A stretch of DNA of 64,000 bases from Anodontia alba (GCA_964016985.1 OZ024827.1:16063374-16127373), one strand, 5' to 3'; shown: positions 45,157-58,300, numbered from the stretch's first letter. Numbers and translations are program-made. The notes: generated by a model from the letters alone, not told the origin.

Positions 45157-45286
45157 GAAAGATGTACTTAACAAATACAACTTTGCCTATCGGCCTGAAG
45201 AATTAAATACGTTTTGCTTGGTTTGAAGAAACAACAAAAACCCAAACAGATGGTAAAATAAATTTATTCACAGAAAACACAATTTA

Positions 45287-45525
45287 ACCCTTATAACGCC
45301 AATCACAACTGCAGCAGACAGACGACAATTTTGATTTTTTTTTTTCAGAGAAAAATAAGTCTTGACAATTCATGTGAATCGTCTGCTTGGCAGACGATTC
45401 ACATGAATTGCCAAGACTTGTTTTATCTGAAAATTAATAATAAACAAAAATAATAGAGAGACAAAAAAAAAAAAAAAATAGAATTTCGTCCGCTACAAAT
45501 TTTGCTTAGCGTTTTAAGAGTTAAT
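45287..45525. mobile_element. family A element with a variant core, copy 4
   Basis: Left TAACGCCAATCACAACTGCA and CAGACAGACGACAATTTTG; centre TTCATGTGAATCGTCTGCTT facing its complement; right end degenerate. The core differs from A1-A3 but matches A7. Confidence 0.7.
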
Positions 45526-45597
45526 CATCATAAAATTATTAACATCCACTAATAAATATACAATGAACCCTGCCACGCAAAAGATGTATCTTGCCGT

Positions 45598-45722
45598 ATT
45601 AAAATTACCGGATATTTCCTACATATTCGGACACCATAATTGCTTAGCGTTCTGCGGCGTCTGATCTGGACCTACACTGTTTCCTCAAATCTGTGTCCGA
45701 TTATTTAGGGTAAATACGATAC
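45598..45722. mobile_element. MITE family E, copy 9 (deleted)
   Basis: ATATTCGGACACCATAATTG joins directly to GCGTTCTGCGGCGTCTGATC, so the left hairpin arm is lost; right end ATTTAGGGTAAATACGATA. Confidence 0.75.
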
Positions 45723-46225
45723 GCACACAAACAGCTACACAATGCCATATTTATGCGTATATGTGAATAGTGTACAAGCAGAACCGCTTTAGCAAAGTGC
45801 GTGGGCTACATGTATATGAAAGATTGCTTGCGCAGCTTGATCTATTCCTATATTGTCGCTTATTATCATGCGATAAGATACCTTTTTACGTGACAAAATC
45901 CAAAATTACAATTTATGTACATGAAACAAAATAATCATATAAAATTCAGCCGTCCCATCAGAAAATAGTCCTAGTAGCATATTGTTCTATTCTATTCTAG
46001 CATATGCCCAGTTCGATTGAGACTTTTTGTAGAGACATAATACAGTATAATATCCTGCCTGTAATCAGAATTGGAACGCCTTGATAAGAGACTGTGTAGA
46101 TGCATATAATAGTCTGAGACATGGTCCTTAGACACTTTTTTTTTTTCTAGTGGAACATTCCCAATTAAAGCACAAATTTTGCATTTGAAATCGTAGCATA
46201 TATGTATAACTTCGTAAGCCGAGAC
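45723..46225. other. no gene recognised
   Basis: Unassigned, AT-rich. Confidence 0.45.
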
Positions 46226-46470
46226 CTGGCTCCGAGGCTATAAAATTTTTTCATGCTTAACTCAGCTGAGCATGGAATTTTCTCTGCCAATAAGTATGAA
46301 AATGCGGAAAATAGTTGGCATTTTCATATATATTAGCAGAGAATGTTTCAGGTTCAGCTATGCTTAGCAAGAAAGAATTTGCAACTGTTAGTAATTTCAG
46401 ATTTATTAGCAGGACAAATTTTATGCTCAGCTGAGTTGAGCATGAAAAAATGTTTTACAACCTCAGGGCC
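46226..46470. mobile_element. palindromic MITE L, copy 2
   Basis: CTGGCTCCGAGGCTATAAAA to TTACAACCTCAGGGCC; inner CTCAGCTGAGCATGGAATTT; centre AAATGCGGAAAATAGTTGGC. More diverged than copy 1. Confidence 0.82.
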
Positions 46471-46690
46471 CTTAAGAGTAATGGACACACTTAATGGATA
46501 CAACTATTCCAAAAATGTTTGTCTCCCTTCTGAAAGAGATCTACACTAAAAGGATAGCAAATTCTTTCTTTTTAGATTAGACCCCTTTTTGAAGGGGCTT
46601 GGTTGAAGGAAAATAAATAAGATACCATAAAATTGTCTCCCTTGTACAAACGGCGGAAAATACTAAATGTATTAAGTCTCATTAGTACAC
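46471..46690. mobile_element. MITE family D, copy 5
   Basis: CTTAAGAGTAATGGACACAC, hairpin ATCTACACTAAAAGGATAGC facing TTCTTTCTTTTTAGATTAGA, right TGTATTAAGTCTCATTAG. Confidence 0.7.
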
Positions 46691-46714
46691 TTTATACGAA
46701 CTTAGAATGGTCTT

Positions 46715-46870
46715 TATGCTGTATGTGTACAGCGAATCCCCCAACCATTCTGCGCATCCACATAGCCTGATCAGAGCCTTAGCAGTCCGGTTTTTTTCAT
46801 TGAATACTGTTAGACATATAGCCGAACAAAGAAGACCCTCTGATCTAGGCCTCTGCTATTCATAATGGCA
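46715..46870. mobile_element. family H remnant
   Basis: CCATTCTGCGCATCCACATA, GCCTGATCAGAGCCTTAGCA and CAAAGAAGACCCTCTGATCT resemble the H modules, decayed. Confidence 0.45.
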
Positions 46871-46937
46871 TGAGGACCCTTTAACTACGTTGCGCACAAT
46901 CATGCAAACGATGACTGCAATATCAGTTGGGGCTCAT

Positions 46938-47044
46938 TCCTAGTAAGCATTCTTTAAATCTATAGCGGGCCGTTATCGGCCCGTCAGGTTAGCTGACGGG
47001 ACGATAACGTCCCGCTGTTGATTTATAAAGAATGCCAGCTGGGT
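46938..47044. mobile_element. family I, copy 3
   Basis: TCCTAGTAAGCATTCTTTAA to TAAAGAATGCCAGCTGGG around CGGCCCGTCAGGTTAGCTGA. Compensating changes occur in both arms relative to copy 1 (CTACATAAAT became CTTTAAAT on both sides). Confidence 0.82.
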
Positions 47045-47689
47045 TGGTGCAGTCTGGTATAGCTCTTCACAGACCGCTGTCATAACTGTTAGGTAACGGT
47101 GAAGAGTGACGTCAAGCTGATCTAGGCATTCGCTTTTAGCATATGTCATAGGACAACATTTTCTGGACGCGACCCATTTAATTCAGTGCAATGTAAAACA
47201 AACAAACACAAAATTTTATAGATTTAAACTGCTGTCAGTGTTTAGTATTTGTCATATATTCATTGTTTTAGATTTCCTGTGTTCACATTATTTGCATTTT
47301 TCGGAATCTACTGAATATGGACGGAATTCCAAAGCTACCAGACAGATTCACTACAAACATTTCACAGAAAACCCTGTCACATTCTCTGTTGTTTCTGTCG
47401 TACAGATGGAGGAGGATAAAAAAAACCTCATAAAAATAATAAATGCATAGCAGTGGATGGTTCATGTGCACAAAAACAGAAAACAACAACAAAACAAAGA
47501 AACAACATTTCACTGAAAACTTTGTCATATTGTTCTAAACGTGTGCCCTTTTCAATAAAGAACTAGTTTTGCAACGAGAATTGACTTTTAGCCCTTTGGT
47601 GCCAGTGGCATAGCTGGAATGGAATTATGTTTACGCACATCAAGGAAAAAAATCTTGAAAAAATTTCCCTAGTACCACTTCCAAAATGG
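47045..47689. other. no gene recognised
   Basis: A near-repeat of CATTTCACAGAAAACC and CATTTCACTGAAAACT lies at 47358 and 47507. Otherwise unassigned. Confidence 0.4.
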
Positions 47690-49077
47690 TGGCTTCACTT
47701 ACAGGAAAGAATTTTTCTTGTTCGTCTCTGATTACTGACAATGACCAATCCTAATCAACTGTGTGATGTGTTATTCTTTGTGTGTTCTAAGATGGCTGAT
47801 GAGACCAATCTTAGCTCTAAACTGCCTGTTGTAGATAGAACAAGAGAGGTCTGAGGAAGAAAGCTCTGTTGGTGATGCCTTAGCTCTGGCTATCCGCTGT
47901 GCACGTTTCTGCTCGGCTTCGCTGGTTCTTTTTGCTTCGTATTCACCAGCTCCCCTTTTTATGAGGCCTCGTCACTTTGTACGATCTTGTGCAATCTGTT
48001 CCCATGATTCTGTTGGTATGTTGAAGTCTTTAAGGGAGGCTTTGAGGGTGTCCCTGTATCGCTTCTTCTGACCACCATGGGAGCGTTTTCCTACTTGAAG
48101 TTCTCCATAGAGGATTTTCTTTGGCAAACGTTTGGCATTCTGGTAACATGGCCTGTCCATCTTAACCGTGCCAATTTCAGAAGAGTATGTATGCTCTGCA
48201 TCCCTGCCCTTTGCAGGACTTCTGTGTCTGGAATCCTGTCTTGCCACTTGATCTTTAGAAGTTTTCTAAGACAGCTTGTATGGAAGTGGTTCAGTCTTTT
48301 GGCATGCCGTTGGTAAACTGTCCAAGTTTCGTATGCGTATAATAGTGTTGGCAGCACTACCGATCTATATACTTTCAGCTTTGTGTCAAGTCTGATTCCA
48401 CTTCGGTCCCAAATACTGGCCAAATGCTGCACTAGCGTTGGCAATTCTAGCGTTGACTTCATCATCAATGTGCACAACTCTAGACAATGTGCTTCCAAGG
48501 TAGGTGAACTTGTCTACCACTTGCAGTCGTTGACCTTTCACTGTAATGGTAGGCTACTTGAAAGGCTTTCCAGGTGCTGGCTGATATACTACCTCAGTCT
48601 TTTTGATGCTGATTGTGAGATCATAGCTATCACATGAATCGGATACTTGATCCACACCTTTTTGCATTTTCTCTTCTGTTGGAGCACCCTTTTCCATGTC
48701 ATCAGCAAAGAGGAACTCGTCTAGCACCTGTCTGCACCTTAGATTTAGCTTGCAACCTTCTTAAGTTGAAAAGTTTCCCATCAAAGCGATACCTAATAGG
48801 TATACCATTGTCACCATCCTGGAAAGCATCTGTAAGCATGGCAGAAAACATCATGCTGAACAGTGTTGAAGCTAGTACACAGCCTTGCTTAACTTTGTCA
48901 CAAGAAATGGATCAGAAAACTCGCCATCATTTTGGACCCTTGCAAGCATACCATCGTTGAACTGCCGCACCATTGCTATGAATTTGGCAGGACAACCAAA
49001 CTTTGCCATAATTTTCCAAAGTCCCTCACGACTGACTGTGTCAAATGCTTTGGTAAGGTCGACAAAGGTCATGTAGG
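47690..49077 (-). pseudogene. decayed RTE-like LINE, reverse transcriptase C-terminal half
   Basis: Minus strand, in order: F-V-D-L-T-K-A-F-D-T-V-S-R-E-G (about 49070), K-F-G-C-P-A-K-F-I-A-M-V, K-Q-G-C-V-L-A (about 48890), the catalytic F-L-F-A-D-D-M (about 48700, after a frameshift), then the thumb region with L-P-T-L-L-Y-A-Y-E-T-W-T (about 48330), L-R-K-L-L-K-I-K-W-Q-D-R-I-P (about 48250) and R-W-T-G-H-V-T-R-M-P. The frame then shifts into a basic tail ending near 47810 in a broken zinc-finger-like C-S-I-Y-N-R-Q-F ... H-L-R-T-H (the second Cys is Tyr). In-frame stop after K-P-F-K near 48555. The 5' part, with the expected endonuclease, is missing: it ends against a D fragment. RTE assignment is from family knowledge and is less certain than LINE. 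Confidence 0.85.
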
Positions 49078-49085
49078 TGAGAATT

Positions 49086-49180
49086 TGCTCCGACGGAGAA
49101 AAGTCTTTCCTTTAAGAGTAGCCCCTATTTTGGAAGCGATGTGTTTTTTTCCTTTAATAGCTGCCCCTACGGTAAAGAAT
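49086..49180. mobile_element. family D fragment
   Basis: TTTGCTCCGACGGAGAAAAG, TCTTTCCTTTAAGAGTAGCC and a second, similar TTTCCTTTAATAGCTGCCCC. It marks the broken 5' end of the RTE-like LINE. Confidence 0.6.
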
Positions 49181-49362
49181 CAAAATATTGTACGTCCGTT
49201 GAGGTCTCTTTATTGCAAATAACATTATTTTTTCTTACGCATGTTACTCATGTTACGCACATGCGTAATGTGCGTAATGAGCACTATGCCTGTGGGTGTG
49301 ATAGATAAGTATCTAAATGATCTAAGGGACTGTTGAAAGCATTACCATTCGCTTACAAAACT

Positions 49363-49605
49363 GGGCCCAGTTGTTCAAAACTAACGATGTCGTTAGCTAA
49401 CGATTCGTTAAAATTTACATCGAGTGATACGCAAATATGCAGAAATCTTTGCTGACAAAATGTGAGTAGCTTTTGCAATGCAAAAGCTACTCACATGTTT
49501 TCAGCAAAAAATATCAGAATATTGTATATTGAATCTGCTAAAACAGTTAACGAAATGACCCTTAACATGCTCGTTAAGCTAACGACGCTTTGAACAACTG
49601 GGCCC
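49363..49605. mobile_element. palindromic MITE K, copy 2 (complete)
   Basis: GGGCCCAGTTGTTCAAAACT to GCTTTGAACAACTGGGCCC. Subterminal TCGTTAGCTAACGATTCGTT; centre GTAGCTTTTGCAATGCAAAA. Highly similar to copy 1 at 43724. Confidence 0.9.
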
Positions 49606-52048
49606 TGGTGTGTTTAATACTTGACAAACCAGGCTGGCTAATCATAATCTGACCAGGTCTAACGAAGGTTGCCATGTCATGTCATGAGATAATTCAGTCA
49701 GAGTTATAATATCAAACAAAGAGAAAAGCACATCTGGGACAGTCAAAAACCATTCAGTAGAATTTGTATGCGAACAGCGATGGCAACTAGCATGGACATC
49801 AACCAGTTTTGTCAGCGTACTCGCCGACATTTGGGTTATGCATAGTGCAAATATTGTTTTGCCACAAGCGATTTCACTGAGAAGACGTCGCCGATGGACG
49901 CAATGCTGTTATCGAATATGACATTATAAAGATTTTGTGTTTAACATTCAAATGTAAAAATATGGACTAAGATCACAATAGAAATAAAGTTTAATTTGTA
50001 ATAGTTTTACTGTGATAGAAGAGTAAACCATGTTACCAAGTGTGGAGGACGTAGACAAGTGATAAAGTAAGACAATAATGTCGGAATACCAGGATGTACA
50101 CGAGAAAACTAACATCTTTGCCCGTGAGAAGGTCTTTATTTTCTATAAGGTATGGGCACTGCGTAGATCTAAGGGAAATGAAATGATGAAACATTGGTCA
50201 GTGAAGTGCCCTCCAAAATGATTTAGAAATTCTTCGCAAGTAACGCATGATCGTTGCTGAAGATAACATGCTGGAAGATAACAGATACCCGCATGCCTAT
50301 TCTAGGTTGTGCAAAAGAGGTGTATATGTGAAAAGCAAAGGATCACAAAAACACGTACTTCTGCACTGTCGGGTCACGTTTCTTATGCTATTTCAAAATA
50401 CATTAAATAGTATCCAGTGCATCTGAAAATGGAGAGAAAAGACCCAGACCAGACTGCACAAAAGTATTGGCTGATCTGTGCATTTGCTGTCCGCAGATGT
50501 CCCGAACATGTTTGTTCATAGTACGGACCATTATGAAATACAAACAACAAAATATATCGTATTCGTACCGAAAGGTCTCAGAAGTGAAAGCCCAGAAAGG
50601 ACGCCACAAATAATGAATAAGACGCCGCATTTGAAGCTATAGTTGCAGTTGATTCAGAAGTGCGTTGCACGAAATAATTTTCATTTATGCTATGAATTGA
50701 CCCGGGCTAACCTGTGGCTATGTGCTGTCTGACCAGATTCGCTACATAATACAGGAACAGTGAAGTATGTATACAACAAACTCTGCAAGCTTCTGTAGTC
50801 TATGATGAAAGAAAGGAACTCACAACCATGACTGTCAAAAAAAACTCTGATATTAGCAAACCAACAGTAAGCCAAAAAGAGGAAAGTTAAATTGACCATC
50901 TGTGCACAACATTAAACTGGCGCCGTGATCAGGATATTAATCTACATATTTTGTTAGTCGGTTGTTTTCTTATTCTCGTAGCATGAGATTTTTCTTAGCG
51001 CCTTATAATGCGTCCTGAAAATTATTTCCCAGAGACTTGTGCGTTAGTTTACTAGTATTTAAAAAGAAAACCTGAGAGGCATTATTTTAAACTATAGAGC
51101 AGTATTTTAACATTTAGTTCTAGAAACGCTTTCATTCATCTTATGTGTTACTTAAAATGAACTATGTGTATCTGACAACTCGCAGTTTTTTTTTCTTCTT
51201 CAGTATTTCATCATATCAAGTATAAAATAATCTGGTCTGCTTTTTGTCTGCACACTCCCCAGCATCGCAGTCACACGATATGGATATTGAGTTAACACCT
51301 TAAAACAGCAGTACCTGCATATTTAACGACTGATCATTTGTTTATATAACAAATACTTTGCATTCGCCTCTAATAATAGAATAAAGTTCTCAAAGTACAC
51401 GAGACTCAGACCTGTTCTCAAAGAACGTAACACTAACCCCTAACAAAGTACTAAATGTATCTTCTTTATTCACTATGTGGTAGAACTGTTACTTCCTACA
51501 ATGCACTGATCTAGATGCAACGATCTTTGTTCATTCTTTTGTGCATGCACTGGCTATAACTAATCCCTTCATGTGAAGACCGGAATCCAGCAAAACGTAT
51601 TTAGGACATAATTATGCAACCAAGAGACACCTACACCGTATCTCCGTAAAAGATGCAATATTAATAAACACACACAACAAATGTTTTCATACAGAAATAA
51701 AAAAAAATACTGACTGCAATATGGCAAAAAGGGTCGTTATTGCATATGTGGACAACGAAGGTCCCAAACATTCCTGTGTTGTTTGTTCAGGGCCTTCGAT
51801 ATCAGCTTGGTTTGGTCAAGGGTTTTGCTGCTTTTGCCAAGTAACCAAAAAAGTCTCTAAAATGTGGAGACATTAACAATGGTGTTGCTGCGACGTTGTG
51901 TGTTTATTGGGTGCCAATCTTTAAAACGGTATCAACTTAAGAGAGAAGATCCTGACCTAACTGTGTTGATGCACAAAGCGGTATAGATCTGTGCATTACA
52001 TGTCCTCAGATACCTTCAGAGGACCCCCGTCCCACTACGTCCTCAGAG
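49606..52048. other. long stretch without a supported gene
   Basis: Includes the 3' flank of the VirK-like gene. A family H remnant lies at about 50430-50500 (GACCCAGACCAGACTGCACA). Short open frames at 49642-49830, 50403-50630 and 50690-50899 have no motif, splice or repeat support. Confidence 0.45.
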
Positions 52049-52320
52049 TCACACATAGTAAAACGACACTGCCTGTGTGCTCGAGTTTGTGTCCGCGTCA
52101 CAAATATATTTTACAAAACCACTGATCACCGAATGATTCCTGCTAAAACTATCGAGGTGTTTAGAATGTACAATGACCTCAGCCTGGCCATGCTTTCTGA
52201 CAGTCACAAGGGTATAAACATTTGCTCTTGTGATTAAATCTTTGCGGGATCTTGGTGTATTCACTCTTGATTGCTTCAATGAAAATCCAATGTCTCTTCC
52301 ATTATTCACAGAGTCAAAAT
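52049..52320 (-). CDS. VirK-like gene, last exon with stop
   Basis: 272 bases after TTTTGTTTTTCAG. Encodes the second half of domain 2 and a C-terminus ending F-Y-Y-V. No clear poly(A) signal just downstream. Confidence 0.82.
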
Positions 52321-55300
52321 CTGAAAAACAAAACATAGTGCAGAAATGAGGTAAATGGGGACCGAACATGTACAGTCGAATCTCATTGGCTCGAGCATCT
52401 TTAGGACCATGAAAATTGTTAGAAATATTGGTAGTTCAAGCCACTGAGGATTAATCAAGGCGCCAGGTAAGGAAACAAAAGGCGATACTTTAAGGAAATC
52501 TTTTCGATCGTCTATACAATAATGGTATGTTGTGTGAACACATTAGAATCGCATCGATGTGGCGATTCTAAAGAGTAAATATAACATACATTTTCAAGAT
52601 AAAACAGGAACAATCCTAAAATATCTTAAATATTTTTTTCTCTTGTTATCAAGAGAATTTCCTAGGGACTTAAAAAACGAGTTCGAATTAGCCATGGTAA
52701 ACGAGTCAACGGTTTTCGTGCTATTGATGTTCGACTGTATTTGTAAGTTGAAGCTGCGTCAGAATTAAGGTTTCGTGAAAATAAAACTGCTTTAAGGACG
52801 TCATTACTTTTCCTACTAAGTGTATCAAGGTGGTTCTTTTGTTGAAGTTCTACGTTGTTTGTATGTAAGTGGTTTCATATGTGCCGTTTGTGTTGTCCTT
52901 ATATGTTCCTCTTCTTTTGATGCTTCGGGAAGGCTATGCTTCGTCATGTGGCATTTCCTGGGTATCCACTTATACAGTCGACTCTCGTTATCTCGAAGTC
53001 CAAGGGACTGTCTGAATTACTTCGAGATATCCGTCGCTAGACGTATCAGATTTGCAGAATTGAGAAAAGAATAAATCGATTAACCACATTTTACATATGA
53101 ATATTTAATTTGACGCCTGGAATTAGAGACATATAAAAATATTGTGGAGAAGAGGAGAACAATTTCTCCTCTTTTCCACAATATTTTGTAAACTGCTGTT
53201 AGATTTCCATGTAAAAACAGGGGCCATATTTTTACTCCGAGAAAAGCGGTTATTCGAGATAAGCGAGGTCAAGATAACGAAAGTCGACTGAGAACTGGAG
53301 AAATTTCATCCAAAACTACGTGTACCACCAAGTATTTCCCTTAAAAAGTCATTTGTATACTTAAGCATGGGTTTTCCGATGGGATAATTTGTTGCTGATT
53401 TGTTACTGGAAAGACCTCTAGTTTATTTTGAGAAAGACTATACAGTGAAACCTGTGTAACAAAGCCACCTTTGAGAATGACTTTAATAGTGGTTGATGTG
53501 AAAAAGGTAGAGCCTGTCTTATAAAGGTACATGTTATGTAATTTTGCCAGCAAAATTACATGACATGTAGCTTTATAAGATAGCCCCCTTTCCACATCAA
53601 CCACTAAAATTAATCTCAAAGGTGGCTTTCTTACATAGGTTTCTCTATAGTGTAGTTTATATTTTCTAGCCCAACCAGCTCCATATTTTCCAATGAGGCG
53701 ATCACAAGGCCAGAAAGGACGCACCAATAACAACAAGATAACGAAAAGGACAAAACACAAAATAAGGCACCACTACAGTACTTAACTCTGACTGACAAGT
53801 AAATACAAAAGAGCTTGGAATTTATTTTGAATGCGTATATTATTATCATTACCGCTGCTATTTTCTATAGCTGAATTAGTATTCGCTATAGTAGTAAGTT
53901 TATTACTACTATTAATTTGTTGTTGTCTATCTTGAGTTAAAAAAACACAGAAAAAAGAAATGACATGAAATAGTTTTAAATAAACTCACTTCTTATTTCT
54001 GCACCAACAGTAACGTGAGTCACTTTCCCACCGCTGCATTTTGATATATCTATAGTTGTTCGAATCCGCTTGCCTTTGTACAGAGCTGACCGAAGTGACC
54101 CGAATCTCTTGACAGTTTTCACCCCCTTCAGTGGGTCAAGATAGAATTTTACATCTCCTTTTCTAAAATAAGAAAGTTAAATCACTATGACAAGAATTGC
54201 TTCTATTATAGGCCTTCTTATGCACACTGTTTAACTGTATGAGCGACATGCAGATCAAATTTACTTAAATGTATCTAGCTGTTGAAGAAGAATTTATTTA
54301 TCTACATGATAGCCTATCCTAATTACATTGTAACAGTGCCCTTAGCGTGACTAAAGATAGAACAAGGAACACATAAATGTGGAGATACCTAGATGAAGTC
54401 ACAACCTTTCTAAAGTTCATTCTACCATCAAATACATAAAAATCAGTTGGTGCCGTGATCGGGATATTAATTAATACATCTTGGATTTAGAAAGCATTGC
54501 CCGTGAAGGTTTTTGAGAACAACTGCCAGTGTTTTAACTATCAGCGGTTATTTCTGATATTACAACTCTTTAACATTTTATATCGAAATGCAATCATATT
54601 ATGTCTTTATTTTCAAACTAAATTATTATGTTGCTCAGGCTGCTTAAAGTGCATTTCTTAAAGTACTTGCTATATTCTTGATTACACTTTGTATGAATTT
54701 GATAGAAATACTTAATATGCATCTGATATGTGGAAGTTTCTTTCGAATTCTGTACACCAACATTGCAAATACTATGTAATTAGGATTTAACTAATCGGCA
54801 CACACTCTCCAGACACTCTCCAGACATTTTATTAATAAAATGGGAAGTTAAATTTACTTACGGCTCATCTTCAGAGAAAAGTTGACAGTGCGTAATTGAG
54901 TAACGCTGCGTTTCGTCTTCCTCGTCCGTTTGTACTGTTTCTATATCAATAGATCCATTTCTGTAGACAGTCACTTGTCTGGCGTGGGTAACGAACCCTG
55001 GAAGTAGTAGAATAGCATCATAAAATTTGTTGCTTTATCATTAGTCTGCTTGATGTAAAACGTAACACTCAACATTTCCAAATATTCAAAAGAACCTTTT
55101 AGCTGATTATTTAGGTGAAGATAAAGCCTCGCCAATACAATATAAGTGAATATACCCAGGGAATGTCACAATCACGAAGCACAGTCTTCTTGAAGCGCCA
55201 AAAGAAAAAAGCGACCAAAACAAACGCCACGTATGCAACCACCGACGCACAAAGAAGAACTGCAACAGAGGAACCGCCTTGGAACGGCCAGTAGAAAAAC

Positions 55301-58300
55301 TACTCGGGGCTTAAACCAGTTTTACTCTGAAAACTGAAGACACATGAAATCAAGAAGTTATTTGAATCAAGAAATCCATATCTGTTTAACTCTTTCGCTG
55401 CCAAATTTCAGACGACATTTATCTTCTCCTTTTCTTTTAAACAAACTAATTTCTTAGAAAGAAAAGGTTATATGTATGCTCATAAGCCGTCTCATCTGGA
55501 TCTATGATGTTAGCAAAAGCCTATAATTATCGCCTGTGGAGACTTGAAGGGGCCATTTTTCAAGTAAGTAAACCAGAAGACTTTCATGGACATCAAGGCT
55601 GCTGATGACTTTACTTTATTTGTAATTGCGACCTTGTACAACTACACTTCAAGTGCTTTGGTTTCTAATGAGAGTTTTAACCCTTTCAACCCGGCAGACC
55701 AAAACAGATACCTCTGTAAACAGTGTAGATCCAAATGAGACGGTTCGTTAAGAGCCGTCTCATTAGGATATACACTGTCTGTCGTTCTGTTTTAGATTTT
55801 AGACCAATACCCATTTTTGCATCAGTGGACATGTCCAAATTCAAGGAGGAAGAGTCCACTTCAGAGACTCAGGGATGAAAGGGTTAACAGATGCAAGAAC
55901 AAATGATCCAGCAAGGTCTTTTTACTTATCTCGTATAATTGTAAAAGTTGGATATAAGAGGCGCATAACAATAACAAATAAGCAAGGTTTCTGAATAAAA
56001 AATGGACTGGAGAAAAAGTTGTGCTGTTGACAGTTCCAAGGCGATATTTCTGTTGCAGTTTTACTTCGTTTTTTTTCTTTTTTTTCGTCCTGGTTTCGAT
56101 TAACTCTCTGGGATCATTCAGCAGACGACAACTTGAATATACATTGTGTTTTTTCCCCAGAAAACAGGATCTGACATTTCATGCAAATTGTCTCCATTGG
56201 AGACAATTTGAATGAGATGTCAAAATCTGTTTTCTAAGAAAAACTATTTCAATATGTCGTCTGCTGAAAATTTTACCAACAGTGCTAAGCGTTAACTACC
56301 GTTCTGTGATGACGTTTTGTGTCTTTCAATCCTTATCCGGTGAACTTGAATGACTGTGCTCCGTAACTGTAGCCTTTCATGGATATTATCACAGTTACCT
56401 TTTTACAAACACAGCTCAGCGAGCACATGACGTCAATACAAAGTCACATAAACGCTAATGCGACGTTTTATGAGTATATATGGGCTGCGCCAAGCGTAAA
56501 TGCATCTTCGAACATCCGCAAAATGCACAGATTCAGATTTATCACGCGCATGCGCAAGGTATCATGCAGGTATAGTACTGTTCAGAGTATTTGTTATAGA
56601 GGAGTATTTCATGATAATTCCGGGATAATTTTCTCAATTTTTCCATAAAACATATGTTGTGGGTACTCATTAGAAGCGCCTCGGCGAGTCGCTTATAATG
56701 GGTACGCGCATCGGTGAGGCACTTCTAATGAATACCAACAAGGTACGTTTTTTATGGAGAAATGAGAAAATTATCACCAAATACCCGTCCTCAACAATTA
56801 CTCTGCTGTTATTTATAGTAGACATGTGTCATTTGTTCTATCCTCTAGGATTAGCAACGACGACGATAAAAGGGACACTGGCAAATAGTACAGACCCAGA
56901 TCAGACACCGCAGAACGCGGCGTCTTATCAGGGTCTACATCGTTTGCATTTACTACAGGAACTTCTATAAAACATGGTAATGATAAAAGCTAACGAGACA
57001 TCCCTTATATAGGAAATGGAATTGTCCAAAGAGTTGAAGTAGAAGTGTCCACTCGGCATAAATGTGTTAATAAAACTTGTTAATATTTACCTAACTCTGA
57101 ATGGACCACCTTGTTGGAAGAGAATGTGACGTAAGAGTGTGGTTCCTTCAGGTTATAGTCTTTGCCTATCTCGAACACGTCTACGTAATCTCCAGTCGTA
57201 ACCCTCTCTTTAGGAATAGTCCCCACATGTTTGCACCGTTTTGTCTTGGCCGTGAAGTAAACCACGTGGCCAGTGACAAGTGCGTCCACAACCGCGCGGT
57301 ACGTCCTCAAGGTCCAGTTACGTCGACTGTATTTGGATTTAGAGGGAGCTGGTTTAGTTCGACTGTTTCGTAAATGGGTACCATCCTTCTTGTCAATCAC
57401 AGAATACGAAAGTCTTGTGTCTTTCACATATGGCTTTTCACTTGTGTGTCCACCATACAGACTCATTTTATAATTATAGGAGTTGACCGGTTTTGGATAC
57501 GGTTGTTCCTTGTTCTGCGGCTTGTGATGCTTGTGTTGCACACCGTGTCTCATGACATGGCCATCTTTCTGGAGACTTGAAGGGGCCATTTTCTGTGGCA
57601 GATCAATATCTGTTGGTTTGGGTTCACTGTCCAGCCGCTCTAGGAATCTGTAAAATGGCAGATAATTAGGACGCCTATTCAAATATACTGAATGTTTTAC
57701 CATCAAAAAATGAAAATTTCCAGATAAAAAATTATAATACTTTTCATATTTCTGCTCAAAACATAGATTGTGGGTACTCATTAGAACCGCCTCGGCGAGG
57801 TGGTTCTATCGAATATCCACAATCTATGTTTTGGAGCAGAAATAAGAATATTAATGTATACCCCTGTAAACCCCAGTTTTACTATATAAAAGTGGGGTTT
57901 ATGGTGGTCAAAACTATATTGGCATGTTTTCGTCATGCATGTCACAGATGTACTTAGCTTCTGGACATATACCGGCAACGGAGGCACCGTTCAGTCTGTG
58001 CAGTCTGATCAAGACTTTTGCCATCAGTTTAATGGATCTTTGGATAATGTAGACAATATAAAATAGCAGGGAAAGCCGCGGTCAGACTGTGTCCGTGAGC
58101 AGGCTTATTTCGGCTTTCTCTGAAGGCAAAAAGTATAATGACCATTTTCTCATGATGAGGTTGATTTCATTTCTACATAGCATATAATAATAATCTTCTT
58201 ATTTTATCGTTGCGGTCGCTAGCTCGAATCCTTCCATGCAATTTTACGTAACCCTTAAGTTACTACTCGAAATTTGTGAAAAATAATGCCATAACCGAAA

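Noticed and set aside
57648..57781. N-terminal extension of the second VirK-like exon (start codon at 57781)
   Set aside because: This part is the translated C element. A good acceptor at 57648-57649 and phase agreement with the next exon upstream place it in an intron.
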